NCBI GenBank assembly: GCA_001599815.1
Contig: BCIA01000001.1
Coordinates: forward strand, 2,732,934-2,796,933
Source of the DNA: Furcasterigmium furcatum
Lineage: Eukaryota > Ascomycota > Sordariomycetes > Glomerellales > Plectosphaerellaceae
Direction: 5' to 3'
Length of the DNA stretch: 64,000 bases
In this document: piece by piece, positions 34,432-47,700 of the stretch
How positions within the stretch are numbered: position 1 is the first letter of the stretch
Layout: every line of letters begins with the position of its first letter
Notes under the pieces: generated by a model
Told to the model about the DNA's origin: nothing
The model's input: only the letters and a program-made list of their open reading frames with translations
Database searches by the model: none
Position numbers and translations under genes: made by a program

Positions 34432-36857
34432 TCAAGTTGTTGCAGACGCAACGGACACAAGCCCAATATCCAACAACCCTCTGTTCTTCAGCTGCATGAA
34501 TGAGACGATGCACTGGTCAGCAGTCCGTTCAGAGATTGAGATCGCTGGGTTACGTTGAGACTCACCACCAGGGCCCAGAAGCCGACGACCGTCTCCCCGT
34601 GTATCCGCACAGATCTGGTCTCCCTGCCGCGAGGTGACGGATCGTCCTCGAGCTCAGGAGGAAAGCTGACCGTGCGACCGAAATTGGTGTAGATCTGTTG
34701 TGCCCGCGCTTAGTATACATGGATCTTCAAAGTTGCATGATCGAGGTGGTTGTCTGACCTTGAAGCCGTCCAGGAACCAATACGAATGGCATGCATCAAA
34801 ACCCGTGATGCGTTCTCCCCCGGGGCCGTCAATGTCGAAATCATGCCTCAATGTTCCCGCGGTCGGCCGTAATCCCAAGTATGCAAGCCCTTCACCCTCC
34901 GGGATTTCAGGGACTGTGGCGATCGACAGAACGTCCCTGCGCTCACCCAGGCCATTGTCTTTGATTTTGACTGTGATGCCAGTGAGGTTGGCAACCTTCT
35001 CACCGTGGAGGCCGCCAAATATTGTGAAGCACACGGGAAGTTCACTCAGCTGGTGAGTGCTGATTTGTCCCCAGGTGACCCGAAAACATAGCTCCGGGGG
35101 CGGGATACTGGGATACCACAGCGCAGTGGCACGCAGGTCAGCCTCCATGATTGCTTCTGGATGAGATCCATGCGGTTGGACGGACACGGCGAGAGACACA
35201 AGCTTGACGGCCTGGATGGTTTCATGTCAGTTGGTCCAGAGGAAACCAGCCGGGGGGCGCCAGGGTCTTGACCAAGAGACTTGGACAGCACCGTCAGAAC
35301 GGCAGAAGAACTCACATCAAAACCACCCTGTATGCAATCAATTGCTTTTGGACCTCCTTCTTGGCTGCTAGGCAGCAGCCTCCTTTGGGGGATGTTGTGG
35401 TGGTCTCCGACCCAGTCAGACAATGCTCTGGTCCCCAACATGAGAGCGAGACCTCAAACCCCCTGCTCTCCCTGGGCGACGCAGAAATCCATGATCTGAG
35501 ACTGCCCACCATCCCGTGAAAGGACGAGAGTCTCACTGCTTGGGTGCCCGTAGCCGAGGAAATGGGAAGTGCCGGTCTCATCAAGGATCCTCACACCGGA
35601 AATATAGAGCCGCCCAAACAGATTGATGGTGGAGATATAGACGGCTGCTGGACCGCTGGAAGGGAAATCGAGTCTCCGTTCGCGCAGGACTCTGGAGCCC
35701 GTTGCGAATAACTGGGTTGGACCCTTGAGGCTTCTGCTGGCAGTAACCCATCGTCTGGCAGGAACGTCGACCGATGGAACATCTGGCTCGAAGAAACAGG
35801 CAACAGGGCTGCCGTCACAGCTCGTTTCTCGCATCCTGTTCAGTACGCCGTGGAGTGATAAGCCCAGATGCCAAATTCGGCTCCTGTTCAAAAGGGCGGG
35901 ACAAGTTTTGATAGATTTCGTGCAGTCGTAGATAAATCTCCACTGGCCTCTGTGCGCTGCTGATGAAAGATACCGCTTTGCCTCGAAAATAAAGTTAAAT
36001 TCTTGTCCGGGAAGGAATCGGGATTTCCAGAACAAATCAGACAAATCAACATGGGCGAAAACACGGGACGCCCGTTTCAGCCGGACCACGTCGTCGGGGG
36101 GTAGGATGAGGAGGATCGACGAGAGTATCTCCGTCGGTAGTTTTGCGAAGACGTCAACATCTGCACTTACATCCTTGATGGACTGGAAGACTCGAGGGCC
36201 TGGAAAGGCCGCTCCATGAGGGTTATTGATAACACTATGAAAAATCGAACGAAGGTATGGAATGTCGAGAGGATCTGCATCCTGAGGCTCTGAGTTCGGG
36301 TGATGAAAGCGCAGCTCAGCCTCCCCACCAGGCGCAAGGCCAGTCTCGTCATCAAGGTGAACGAAACCGTGATAGTCGTGTCCCCAATTGATGATGCCCT
36401 CTTGGATTGGGAAAGCCCGACAGAGGCTCAAAAGTGATCGGACCCCGTAGGTTCTCGTATTGGGCCGATGTGCGATAGGATCTCCCAACACGTACAATGG
36501 AATGGAAATCCCCATGCTTGTGGCGAATCGGGTCGGTTGGGATGGTTATTGAAGGCGTATCGTAACAGACCGATGTGCCAAACTCCGCCCTCAAGGGGAG
36601 GAGTTTCGTTCACGTCTCCCGGAACAGCATCGACGACATCGGCAAGATGCTCTCTTCGTCCAGGGCCAGAGACATACACCTGAGCGTTGGCTTCTGTCTT
36701 CAGCGTGTAGACTGAGTACATCAAGTTTGAGCCACCATAGTTTTCAGGACGCAGATGCTCACTCACCAGCGCGGAATTTGGCCATCCATGATGGCTCGCC
36801 CGTCGCGTCGACTACGGCGCCTTCACAGAGGCAGCAGCAGGCATCAGTGATTGGCAT
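34432..36857 (-). pseudogene. F-box-type fungal protein gene with frameshift and in-frame stop
   Basis: Splice signals support exons 36857-36767, 36693-35316, 35211-34759, 34694-34566 and 34512-34432. The start reads MPITDACCCLCEGAV, then EPSWMAKFRA, a cysteine-bearing N-terminus common in large fungal F-box-like families. GFPFHCTCWEIL and then INWGHDYHGFVHLDD follow, but they lie in different frames, so a one-base slip sits at about 36430-36500. The F-box is KLPTEILSSILLILPPDDVVRLKRAS. A TGA at 35456-35454 interrupts QGEQGV / GLALMLGTRALSDWVGD in an otherwise continuous frame, and the gap is too short for an intron. The tail RGRETRSVRIHGETVVGFWALV is typical of the family. Two lesions argue for decay; sequencing error is the alternative. 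Confidence 0.72.
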
Positions 36858-38953
36858 GATGAGAGGTGCCTCTCCTTATTGATAGACGGGGAATCTTGCT
36901 GGGCGGCTGGAGGTGTAGAAATGAAACTTTCGCCAGAGCGTGGTGTTGTCGGTTGACGCGTCCAACTGGAGCGACGGCCAAGATTATTTTTGATTGTGTA
37001 GCATGTCCTGATGCGGAGATGGGGAGCCGCCAGGTTTGGTAGGGCGTTTGAGTTAAGATAGATTTTCCACCATCCAATGTACAAATTGACTTGGCTTCGT
37101 TTCTTCATTCCAAGGAGGGTTATGAATTTCTTGAATGATTACACTGATGGCTCTGGGCAACAAGGCGCAGGACGCACGAGGATCCCGTGGAAGAGGAACT
37201 GGATCACCTCGCCCGATTTCCTGAGCATTGATTCAAAGCATCAGAAGCCCGCCAACACCGAGCTAGCTGCTCGTAGGGAAAGCGGTTCAGGAAACAACGA
37301 TCACGGCGCATTGATGGGCATTCAAAATGACGACAGGTGGCGCGGAAATCAATGTATCATTGTATGAACACTCAGGCATGTAAGTTGATGGGCTCCTAGC
37401 AGTTGCTGCTACTTATATGTGGTCCTCTCAGGAGCTCAACACACTCAGTCGAGGTACTGCAAAAAAGCAACGCCTCCGGTTGGAATGTACACCAGCTACT
37501 TAGTGATGGCTGGGCATTGACAATCAACCAGATATATCACACAGCACTTCAAGCACACAGCTGCAAAGACGAGTGCTTCACAACCAGGAGCTGAGTACCA
37601 GCATTGCAGACCACAGTCGTATACTTGGTTCATTGTGAACCAGAACATGATTGTATTACATCCACCATGATAATGGCATGACCCCCTTTTCGAACTGAGC
37701 AGACCGTATAAAACAACGCCCCCAGCCCGCCTCATAAAGTCGTTACTGATTGTCCTGCCGCACGACAGGCATTTTCTTCAACTGAAACCAATCCGGCCAT
37801 ATGCATGTACCATGCCAAGGCGCTCCCCGCACCGAAGCAAGAAAAGAATATCGACAACGAAACTGGAGAACAACCAAGACGAAAACACACAAAGAAGAAG
37901 TCTAAACCCCAAACACGATCAACGCCAGAAGATCATAGGCCGTGATTACCGGTCTCGGACACGAAAAAGGACGACAAAGCGCGACGGAGATTTGAGCGCG
38001 TTTCCAATCTAGTATGCGCTTCAATACTGTCCCCCGCATCGAGCCTATTGTGGACGATGCCAACCGAGATCAACGTATAAGGGTCGCGTCATCTTGAGAC
38101 AAGACAGAGGAGTTAGAGTGCAGACTGATGAAGATTCAACAGCGCTGCCATCTTCGACGGCAGGGTATGCTAAATCCAAGAGCTGACACGGACATTCCGA
38201 GTTTCCCGGGGGGGAGGGGCGGCACGGAATCAATAGTAGTAAGGGGTGAATGTGGTCCATTCCAATATCAGCGGTATCTGAATTTCCTGGTGAGGGCTGC
38301 CGTTGGAGGTCCTAGCCTGAGATTGTCCTGAGCAAGTCCTGAGGCCTCAGAGTGCAGGAGATTGAAATCCGCGGCGCTGGAGGTGCACCAGTCTTCACCG
38401 AGGCAGGCATCCTGGTCCAGGCGTACTGCAAAAGCAAGCAAATCCAAAACGCAAAATGCAATCCGCGATGGCACCGGTTGGTATCCATGGTGGTAGTGAG
38501 AGATGCCAGGAGGCAGTCTTGGTCTTGCCATGGCCCCAAGTTCCGAAGGATGAGACGGCCGAGTCCGGCGGCTCCGAGCTGACGGCAAGTCAGTTGGTCT
38601 GAGACTGCACCTACCAGTGCGTCAAAGAACAAGTCAAGCTTCCAGGTCTGTGGGTCCAGGAGATCTCTGGGGTAAGGAACCAAGCAGAAGTCCTGTGGGC
38701 AAGCAGTCCAATGTAAGGTGGGGGGTGGTGCGAGGGCCTCTGTCCCGAAGGGAAGAGCCCGGGGGACCAGGCCCAAGACACACAGTCAGTGGTAGAGCAG
38801 GGGCACCACAACCTTAAGAGGTGGGGGTCAGGGTCCTCGGCTGAGGTATAAAAAGGGGAAGCCCCGCCCTTCCAAAATCCAACCCCGTCCTCGGGACTTT
38901 CACCCCAAGGTGAGGACCTCAACAAAACTGGGTGCAGTGGAACTGACCGTCTC
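36858..38953. other. Gene-poor stretch, no gene recognised
   Basis: This 2.1 kb lies between the broken F-box gene and the EST1-like gene. A TATA-like element sits at 38847-38854 on the + strand. Short Lys/Arg-rich frames near 37812-38012 look non-coding. Confidence 0.45.
38847..38854 (+). promoter_or_regulatory. TATA-like element without an obvious gene
   Basis: The sequence TATAAAAA on the + strand lies just downstream of the EST1-like gene and points into its 3' end. Any transcript from here would be antisense to that gene. Chance occurrence is possible. Confidence 0.3.
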
Positions 38954-41409
38954 TCAGGGCAAAATCTCTGGGAGGGCGTGCTTAGAGACTCGCTCATCCT
39001 CTTCGATATCCATGGGTTCACCTCCGGGTGCGGATTGGGCCGTGGTGGTAGGTGTGACCGCTCCGCTGGCGGTGTCTTCATATGTTGTCGTCGTCGACGT
39101 CTCTTCGTCTCTCTTGTCATCGAACTCGGCTGTAGGCGAGAAGTGTCTCGTCTCGGGGTCATAGACGATGCAGTTGGCCTGCTGGGCGATGCGCACAGCG
39201 AGCCAGAGGCACCTGGTGCGCCGCTCATCCATGAAGCTGGGCATCTCGAACCACTTGTCGTCGTCGGTGATCTGGTCGTTGGAGAACCAGTTGGAAGGGA
39301 AGTACTTCTCCGTCCAGAGAAGGCCGCGCATGGCATGGTCCTCGACGAGAGGCCTGGGCGCCTCGCCCTTTGCCGGGCGAGGGAACTCATCACTCTCAAA
39401 CCTTGCCGTGTTCTCCGTGGCCGGAACCAACGTATCAAGCTGGACACAGAGCAGTCGCCAGGGAAACTGCTTCGAAACGTATGAGAGAGCTGCCGGGTAG
39501 AACGTGAGGTGGTAGACGAAGACCAACGACACATGGAGATGGGCGAGAATGCTAGGGTCGCCCAGCCGGCTCCACACGGCGTGGTTTGTGCGGGCAGCCA
39601 GCTCGACGGCTACCCTGAAGGCCTCGCTGACTCCGGCGGAAGTGTCCCTCATGGGGACGTCAGCATCTTCGTCCTTGCCCGCTTCCTTGCCGGGCTTGAT
39701 GTGAGCCATGATGGGGTTCTCTGGGTCGCCGTAACCGACCATGGCGGCGCAGTTGCTGTTGCCGAGGTGCATTCCAGATTCAAGCCATCGGCGGCCATTT
39801 CTGGCGATCTGAACGTCGATACCGCTGACGAAAGTGTCCATGGCCTCATGCATCTCTCCGCGGTACTTCTCCTCAACCCTCTTGAAGAGGACGGCATGGA
39901 CGTAGACGAAGTTGAGGTCTTGAGGAGGCAGGCGATTGTTTGTGCGGTTCAGGACGGGGTCAAACAAGGTGAGAATCGACTCCCGAGCCGAGACGAAGGG
40001 AACAGCAACACAGAGGGCTTTGGTGTAATAGTAGAGTTGCTGCAGGGCATTGGGCCTCGCCAGAATCGCCAAATGATGATAGAGGCGGCCGGTGCTCGGG
40101 GCCTTGTCGCTGGCCTTGCTGTACCAGTGCCTCGAGACAGAGGTCCAGACCTCCCTGTCGCTCATATTATCATCTTCGATGGCCATGCGGTACCTTCCGA
40201 GGTCACCCAGGCACTCAATCCAGGTGTCCTCGAAGGCCGGGACCGTCTCATACAGCAGGGCCATCATTGAATAAGCGAGATAGATAAAAGTCAACATGTG
40301 CTCGCGGGCCGCCGGCAAGCGGTGGCGGAGGAGCTCGAGGAAACTATGGATGCCATGGCGCCACATTCGGGCGGGCATGGCGTACTTTGAGGCGAGACGA
40401 CGGAGGGCAGGGCTCGCAGAAGGATGCTGACTTGCCAAGAAGAAGTCGTGATGCTCATGAAGCAGCGTGCGGTGGAGGGCGATGAGGGCTTGCCACTGCT
40501 CGTTATTTAACTTGACGGACGGGTCCTTGTTGGAACTCTGGGCGTTGTCAACCTCGATGCATTTGCTCTCGACCATGACAAGGCCCGCGTAGATGCCTTT
40601 AACCTCGGCGATGAGCTGTTCCTGGCTGATGGGCTTGGTTTCCGGTTGCTTGATGAGGACGTCTGGATCATGTTGAGAGATGGGAGTTGACTGAGAGGGT
40701 GGGGGCCTGGAGGAGGGGGCGGCAGGGGCGGCGGCGGCAGGGGCGGCGGAAGGCTGGACTAACGAGGCGGAGGAGTGAGGTCTCTGAGTTGACCTGGGAC
40801 CTTGGCGAGGCTGAGAGGTTGATGTGGTGTCTTGCCATAGCGTGCGGGTCTTTTCTTGTGTTGTTGGACGTGAAACCTGGTTGGGAGCTGGGGGGGGCGG
40901 CGGCGGGGGGTCACCTGACCTGTCATGGTTGGTGTGACGGGACGTTTTGGACCTGGGGGTGTGGAGGTGCTTGGAGGTTGTGGCCGGGGACGAGAGGGAT
41001 GGAGGCCCTGGAGATCCAGAAGCCGCGCCGCCTGCGGGAGGAGGCTCTCCCGGGGCATGAGAAGATGGCGTTTTGCCCAGCAGTCTGGTTTACGAGTCAG
41101 CCTGTTCCGAGCTTCCACTTGACATGATGCGTGTATGTGTGACATCACACGACGCGAGAGGCTGGCCGGGGATCGTCGTCCGTGTCCGTGTGCGTGGGCG
41201 CGTGGCCGCAGCCTGATCCGAATGATCTGAGGGGGATGGGATGCTGCTCACCCTGCACCCGCTTCTCCGTCTCCTCCCGGACGTCTGGAACCTGTGGACT
41301 GCTGGGCCCTTCGCTGGTCTTCTTCGGCGCGTTTGCTGGCGTTGAAGGCCTTGTGGATGTCGAGCAGGCCTTGGCGGCCCGACGACGATGGCGGCGTTGG
41401 TGAGGGCAT
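38954..41409 (-). CDS. EST1/SMG7-like protein with DNA/RNA-binding TPR-type domain
   Basis: Exon 1 (41409-41252) and exon 2 (41084-38954) encode 762 residues; the intron is 41251-41085. The first 210 residues are Pro/Ser/Thr-rich and disordered, with proline and alanine runs at about 40700-40910. The helical core starts at ALIALHRTLLHEHHDFFLASQHP. It contains YAMPARMWRHGIHSFLELLR, then ALLYETVPAFEDTWIECLGDLGRYRMAIED and TGRLYHHLAILARPNALQQLYYYTKAL. This is the conserved block of EST1/SMG5-7 proteins, whose 14-3-3-like plus TPR fold acts in telomerase recruitment or nonsense-mediated decay. In this fungal subgroup the exact process is unknown. The long open frame begins well inside exon 2, and the in-frame upstream sequence plus the splice restores the N-terminus. 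Confidence 0.82.
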
Positions 41410-41699
41410 TTTGTCAGAGCGAATTTGTTCCGGGGAAGGTTGTGGTTGGCATTTGAACGGAGAAGTTAAAATCGGGATTGGTAGTCCCTCGGGCGCGACC
41501 AACCCATTCAATTCAGAGGATCAGGACGACAGGGAGGCACCGAGTCGACGGCCAAAGAATGAATCAGAGTTGGTAGGTAGGTTGAACTGACCAAAATCGC
41601 CGCCGACGTTGATGAGGGGGACCCCTTCGTTTTGTCAGTCAGGGCAAAGTGCACCTAAGGCGGCGAGGAAAAGAAGACATCCATGGATCCATGATGACA

Positions 41700-41721
41700 A
41701 TGGTGGTGCGCGAACCACCAT
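41700..41721. repeat. Inverted repeat, 8-bp arms with 6-bp loop
   Basis: The arms ATGGTGGT and ACCACCAT are perfect reverse complements separated by GCGCGA. It lies about 290 bp upstream of the EST1-like start codon and could form a hairpin or be a dyad protein-binding site. Confidence 0.6.
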
Positions 41722-41759
41722 CGGGCGCGACCCACGACTGGCAGCTGCTCCCAGACCTA

Positions 41760-41784
41760 ATTACCTACCTCCCTAATAGGTAAT
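41760..41784. repeat. Inverted repeat ATTACCTA..TAGGTAAT
   Basis: Perfect 8-bp arms flank a 9-bp spacer, 39 bp from the preceding inverted repeat. A related TTACCTAGATAGGTA dyad occurs near 62940. Confidence 0.6.
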
Positions 41785-44700
41785 CAATCAGGCTGTGGCC
41801 TGCGCTTTCCTCGCCAGGCCCATTCATTGGCCCATTTTGCACTTGAGTAATGAAATAAAAAAGAGCCCAACAACAACGCCCTGTAGGACTTGGTCGAGCT
41901 CCAGAGGCCCAACCTGCCTATATACATCGACTGATGGCAATGGTCAGGTATTAGTTGGGCTTGGGGAGGAGGGAAGCTGCGGTGTGCCCGCGGTGAGGTG
42001 TGCGGCGTTCGCTCCTCCCCTCCCGTCTGGCATGCAGGTCATCACGTCAAGAAGGAACGACGGCTCGGTCCCTCCCTGCTCAGCTCCATGCTCATGCACA
42101 TCAGGGTGTGCAACTTGGACCTCCCACAATCCCTGCCTGCGTCCAGGGCGGAACTCCTCAATACGGCTGTCGTTTGGAATTCTTGACGAGGTGGCACAAA
42201 CGCCTTAACGACTTCGGTGTCCTCGACATGTGCGGGATCGCCTCCTGTTGCTGACCAGGTCGCCCAGCTGACCTCGCCGAGCCACCGCGCGTCGTCGTTT
42301 CCCACTGCGCTCAGTCCGCCCTCCAACTTTCTCTCTTTCATCAAACTCTCAACTCTCTTCTCTGCTGCTGGCCTTGGGAAAATCCATCTCAGCACATCGT
42401 CGACCCTTTGATGCTCGCCGAAATAATCCGAAGAGGCTCACCCGTCAATCTGAGGGTGGTCGGATTCCGACAAGATCTTGAAATCCGTCAGCCGTCTTAT
42501 CCCGTCCCGCATCGCGCTCTCCGAAGGACGGCTTGCTATTCCTCGAACAGGGCGCGGAGGGTCCGGGGCAGTGTATGCCTCTCCCAAGTCTTGTGTCTTC
42601 GTCTCCGGACTGTCCGGCTTGACAACCAGTGTCAGGTGAGGCTTCCCAGACACGTCGACCACAGGGACCGCAGGGAGAAAATCGATGAGGAGGTCGGGGA
42701 TGAGGGCACCAAAAGAGCCAATACAGTGAGCCACCAAGCCCAGCCATCAGCAGCTGGGGCTAAGCCCGCAGATCAGGCTGTGGTCGACGCTCCATTCTCC
42801 GCTGACACATCATCATCTGGCCTGGCCATCTGGTTGTCTGTCTGGGTACAAGACGCTGGCATGTCCCAAAGCCAAGTCGCCACCACCACGACTTGGACAA
42901 GTCGGGCGATCCATAAGTATGCGTGTGGCAATTCGTGACCACAATGACTGACAAATATCTGCGTATCGATCTAGGATCGCCCCTTCGGATCCAGCCAGCC
43001 CGCAATTCTTTCTTCTTCGACCATGTCACCGTCGCCTTTGCACCACATTGATCATTCAGTTGCATTCGCCTCGAACGCGCGTGCCACCAGTGGCTGAGCT
43101 CTGACAGCGACGCTCCCAAGCTCCCAAGCTCCCATCGTCCTTCTCGGAATCTCTTGGAAGGAAGTCCTTCAGAATTGGCCCTGTGCGGTCCAGCATTACA
43201 GGCATCAGCCAAATAGCTGGGCGGGCATCGCCGGGGTTCCGCCGCACGCACCTCTCCGAGGACCAGGCTTCCAACACACGACGCTCTCGCTGGTGGTTTG
43301 TCGCTAACTGGGACGCTGAAGGCTGCCAGCAGTGCGGCTGCTCTTTGCCGCCGTCCTGACTCACGCACACGGGCATGGGGAGAGATATTCACCGAATCAA
43401 ACCCTTCACATGCGCCAATGTAGGAAAAGGGGCGACCATGTGATAATGGCAATGCGCGGTGTCCCGCTGCGTCGAGCCACACCGACGGGCGAGGCCCTCC
43501 AGTCATCTCGGTAACGAAGAAGGCAACCACGGGAACGGGACCGGCTGGACCGTCTGCTTTGAGCACTGGAAAGGCAACGACCGCCACGCCGGGATGGGAT
43601 GTCTTTCCGGCCAGGTGCCGAAAATCTTTTGCTATGCCCATTGGCCGTTTCGATGGCGATGTTCAGAGTCGGTCCACCGGTGGCCTCGTCCAGGGCTCTA
43701 GGCTGCCATGCCCAGGCGTCCCGGGGGACGCAGTGACCACCTGCCTGGTCTCGGTGGACGAGTCAAGCGAGCTGGGGCGAGATGCCGGTGAGCTTGCACA
43801 CATTTGAGGCGCCCTGGTACGCAGAGACCGTGAAAAGTCTCACATGGGCGAGCAAGTGCTGCTTGAGAAACCTCGGTTGTGCTCCGCTGATGAGACCAAT
43901 GGCAAGGGAAGCATGGACCGGTGGTACGAAGAATCGAATGTTTTAGCTGATGATAGTCTCATGACAGCACAGAAATGCAACTCCGATTCTTTGCCTTGGG
44001 TCCCGTGGAAAATCAGGTGCTTCACAGTGTTGCTTGCTCTGGAGGTGGGCCGATAGTTGCGGCTCAAGAGTGAAGGGACGTGGAGTGCACTTCTCGGAGC
44101 TCCACGTGCAAGAAACTGAACCAGGCCGAAAGCCTGGCCGACCCCTGAATACCTACCCCACGAAACCGGGGTATTGACCGAGGACATGGGATTTCTCGAT
44201 TATTACCCAGTTCAATGTCTCGTCGCATGAAAACGAGTCGTTTATGGATTAGCGATGTTCTCGGCCCTTGCAATCAACTGACCAGTGGGTGGCGGGGGAT
44301 TCATTGGCCTGGACAACCCGGATTCAGCTGCTGAGCCCCTTTTCTCAGCTGCTGAGCTGCGCATCCCCATCCATTCATACAAAACTCCCCCTATGTTTTT
44401 TCTTCGTCTCAGCTACGGACTGCCAGTCGTCCAGCACTTGCACTGCGCCACCACGGCGAGTTTCGAATCGTGCCCATGTTCCAGTCGGGGGCTGGCTCGC
44501 GGTGTTCTCGTGGCACGGCCCTTGGCACCGCGCATCCCATACTCCTTTGAGACAACATTTCTTGCGACGAGGCAACCAGGAGTCCCCTCCATGCCAGGTA
44601 AAACATCGTATTCAGAAGAAAAGGGCGACAATCAAGCAGGTTCGCAAGGCAACTCGAATACTACGCAAGCCACAAGTCGAGACAGCCCCGATCAGGGGCA

Positions 44701-47700
44701 TGCCGGGGTCCTGAGCGGGCGTCTACTGCCGCGCCTATCTCGTCACATGGCTGTCTTGGGGACGAAAATAAAAGGCTGAGACTTTCGGAAGTGCAAATGT
44801 CCCGAATTGCTTTCCTCGGTCTTCTCCAGTGGCCCGTTGTCATTGGAATGCCAGGCCGCCGCCTCTCCGACTCCGAGACAGCTGTGCTCTGGCCGATACC
44901 GAACGCCAATCCAGTCTGCAGAGATGCCACTCGTGCCAGACTCACGAGTGCGCATCACGCGTTCGGACGACTCAAATTACCATCAAGAATGACTGGACGA
45001 CGAAGAGCCAGCGGGGACAGTCAGGAGAAGGCAACCGCGAGGCGAGATGCTTCAACCGCGTGTGACGACGTGATATGTGACGGCAGTCGATGCCCAGGAA
45101 GCCCGAGCTGGCATGATCGATACTTGCGGGCGTGAGCTGGCATTGCAGCCTCGCAATAGGAGAGAACTGACAAGGGATCTTTCGGCGGCCAGCCTTTGAT
45201 GACCGGAGGGATCGGCCACGACCACGTCAGGATGATCGTTTCTGGGGCTTCTTCCCGCCAAGGCTTCCGCGACGAGCCTCACTGCCAGGGCAGCGGGCCA
45301 GCGCCAGTCGAGAAATTCCGCCTCATTTCAGAGTCGCCCTGGGATGGCAATCACTGGGGTAGGAGGTCGTCAAAACAAACCTGTCGTTGTGCCAAGGTCG
45401 CATGAACGCGGCCCGGCGCCTAGGTCGGCCAGGCACCAACCGTCATCGCTGGCAATGTTTTGATTTCACGGAAGAGGGGAGGCCGCTCCAAAACCCCGTC
45501 AGAACCATGAGAATCACTTTGGTGTGGGTGTAGATATGGGGACGGAGACGACCAGAATGCGCTGGCTGCGGCGGTGCAGCCAGTCAGGGGCTGCTCAGGG
45601 GGCCTGCAGAGCATGCACACTCCACCGGGTTCATGGTTCCTGTGGATGACAGTTGCTGCGATTTTCTCGAGCATTCTCGCTGGAAATTCCCGACAAGGAA
45701 CAAGTGTTTCGCGTTGAGATGGAGGTGCTGGCTCCGTGATGTGCCATGTTCCCAGCATCCGATACGTCGCCGACGTCGCGTCTTGGTATGGTAACACAAC
45801 ATTGGACTTCGTTAGCAAGCTGGTTCTCTGGCTATTTCAGGCCCGTCATCAGCCATGTGACTCCTTTTCACCCACACACCTCGGGCATCCGACGCGTGGC
45901 TTTACTTGGGGATGTTTTCTCCTCGCATCACGACATGGGGAAGTAAGGCTCGAGGGAAATGGTTTGATGGTAATGATCCATCATCAAGGTTCCCGGCATT
46001 TGTCGATCTCGAGAAGATTGGTCGGGGCTTGACGTGTGTTTCCGTTTGGTGCTGAAAATGCTCGCCGTGCGGGATACATTGAAACCAATTTACAGAAAAG
46101 GCGAGAAGATGAAGCATTGCCTCTCGGTTCTATCTGCCACATGTTGATGGTTTCACTTCTCGCATCGATGGCCAGTCGACATCTGATTGCGCAGAGTCAC
46201 GACATACTGCGAGCGTCCTTCCTCTGGTTGTACAAAAGGCGTGCAAGATGGTACTGCTACACGGATGCTCATGGTGCTACGATTACATCTGGTTGCCTGC
46301 CCGGTTGCAAGTGCGACGTGGTCTCGGGTCACGGCACTGGCCACTGGGAACACACATCATCCCGTCCGTTGCATGGTTTTCTCCAGTGAGTTTCTAGTTG
46401 CCCCGGTCTTCCGTCATGGATAAGAGCAAACAGATACAACAGAATCAATCAGCTGCAGATGCTGTTTCTGGATGTACCAACTTCACTCGGATCATGTGGG
46501 TTGATTATTCCTTTGATGGACAGATATCGTGGATCCGCGGTTCCAAACTGGTGATGTTCACGTCTCACCCCAGATTAGAAAATACCGATAACGCCAGCAC
46601 GACCTACCGGGCGGCATCGTCCGGACCTCCGTGATTCGAGAAGCAACAGGAATCATGTGTGTGAGACGAAATTGGTGGTATTGTCTCCTCTGGATTGTGT
46701 GGTCAACAGTCAAATGGAGCACACATGCATCTTGAAGCAGTCCCGCATGACTGGGCTCATTGCTTGTAACGTCTATCATCCGGCAAGGCGACTTCAGCTG
46801 TGCTCATACATCTTGCTATGGTCCTTAGTTCGGTGATGCAGGCCAGGTGAGCCTCTTGTGTAAGTCACTGGATCGGCTTGGTACACATTCCAAACACCAT
46901 CTACGCGGTCCCGAGAAATTGGGACAGCGCAGCAAGTCAGCCCCTTGTGGAAGCTTCCGTGGAACCCGAGTGCCGGTTACTCAAACAACCAGCTGCTATG
47001 AAAGTGGGCGCTGGGCATTCCACAGGAACCTGGTACATCGAGCCAACTTCGTCTGCCTTGTCGGGCTCCAGTCTTATGCCTTACCGAGGCCTGAAGGAGG
47101 AAGGGAGAGGGGAAAGATGAGCTTGGCTGTTAATGTAAGGCGCTGGGACGCTGCATTGGAGCCTGTCGGGCGTCTTATCACTTTCAAGTCCCGCCCCAGA
47201 CTGAGGCAACGACAGCTATAAGTGCTAGGCAACGAGTACTGGGGTGAATTCTTCGTTATGGGCGCTGGAATTGGGCCATGCTTCGTTGTCAGCCCCGCCT
47301 CACTGCAGCCGAAATACATCATATGGGCTGTGTCATTCGACGTGTGTGTGTGGGCTCCTCAGGCTTCTTCGGCGTCGAACCTTGTCGACTGGACGAAGAC
47401 CAAGCCTTACTGAACAGACTCTGGTTTTGGGCCGGGGACCCTGGCTCACGATGGCATTCATTGGCTTCCAGGCCCACGACGAGGTGGTGGCTAGCGAGGA
47501 GAACTGCATGGGAGTACTTCTGTGGCTCTCATTCGGGTTTAGGCTACTCAGTACTAAGAAAGTCGGTGAAGGGGCAATACCACTTCTAAGTTTATATTTG
47601 CCTCTCTTCCCCTCCAAAATAGCATCGGACGGCGTCAGTGAGGCGTAAGGTGACATCGCGAGGCAACGTCCGCCCCAGAATGCTCTCATCACAATCCCCT

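Noticed and set aside
36680..36766. Alternative acceptor at 36680 for intron 1 of the F-box gene
   Set aside because: It puts exon 2 in a frame with an early stop; the acceptor at 36694 keeps the conserved frame.
42438..42737. 99-codon minus-strand frame that reads somewhat protein-like
   Set aside because: It has no recognisable domain, no start context and no linking exons; too short to support alone.
42760..43641. 293-codon open frame on the minus strand
   Set aside because: The composition is Arg/Pro/Ser/Trp-rich without motifs, other frames overlap it, and no promoter or splice context is seen; it fits a chance frame in GC-rich DNA.
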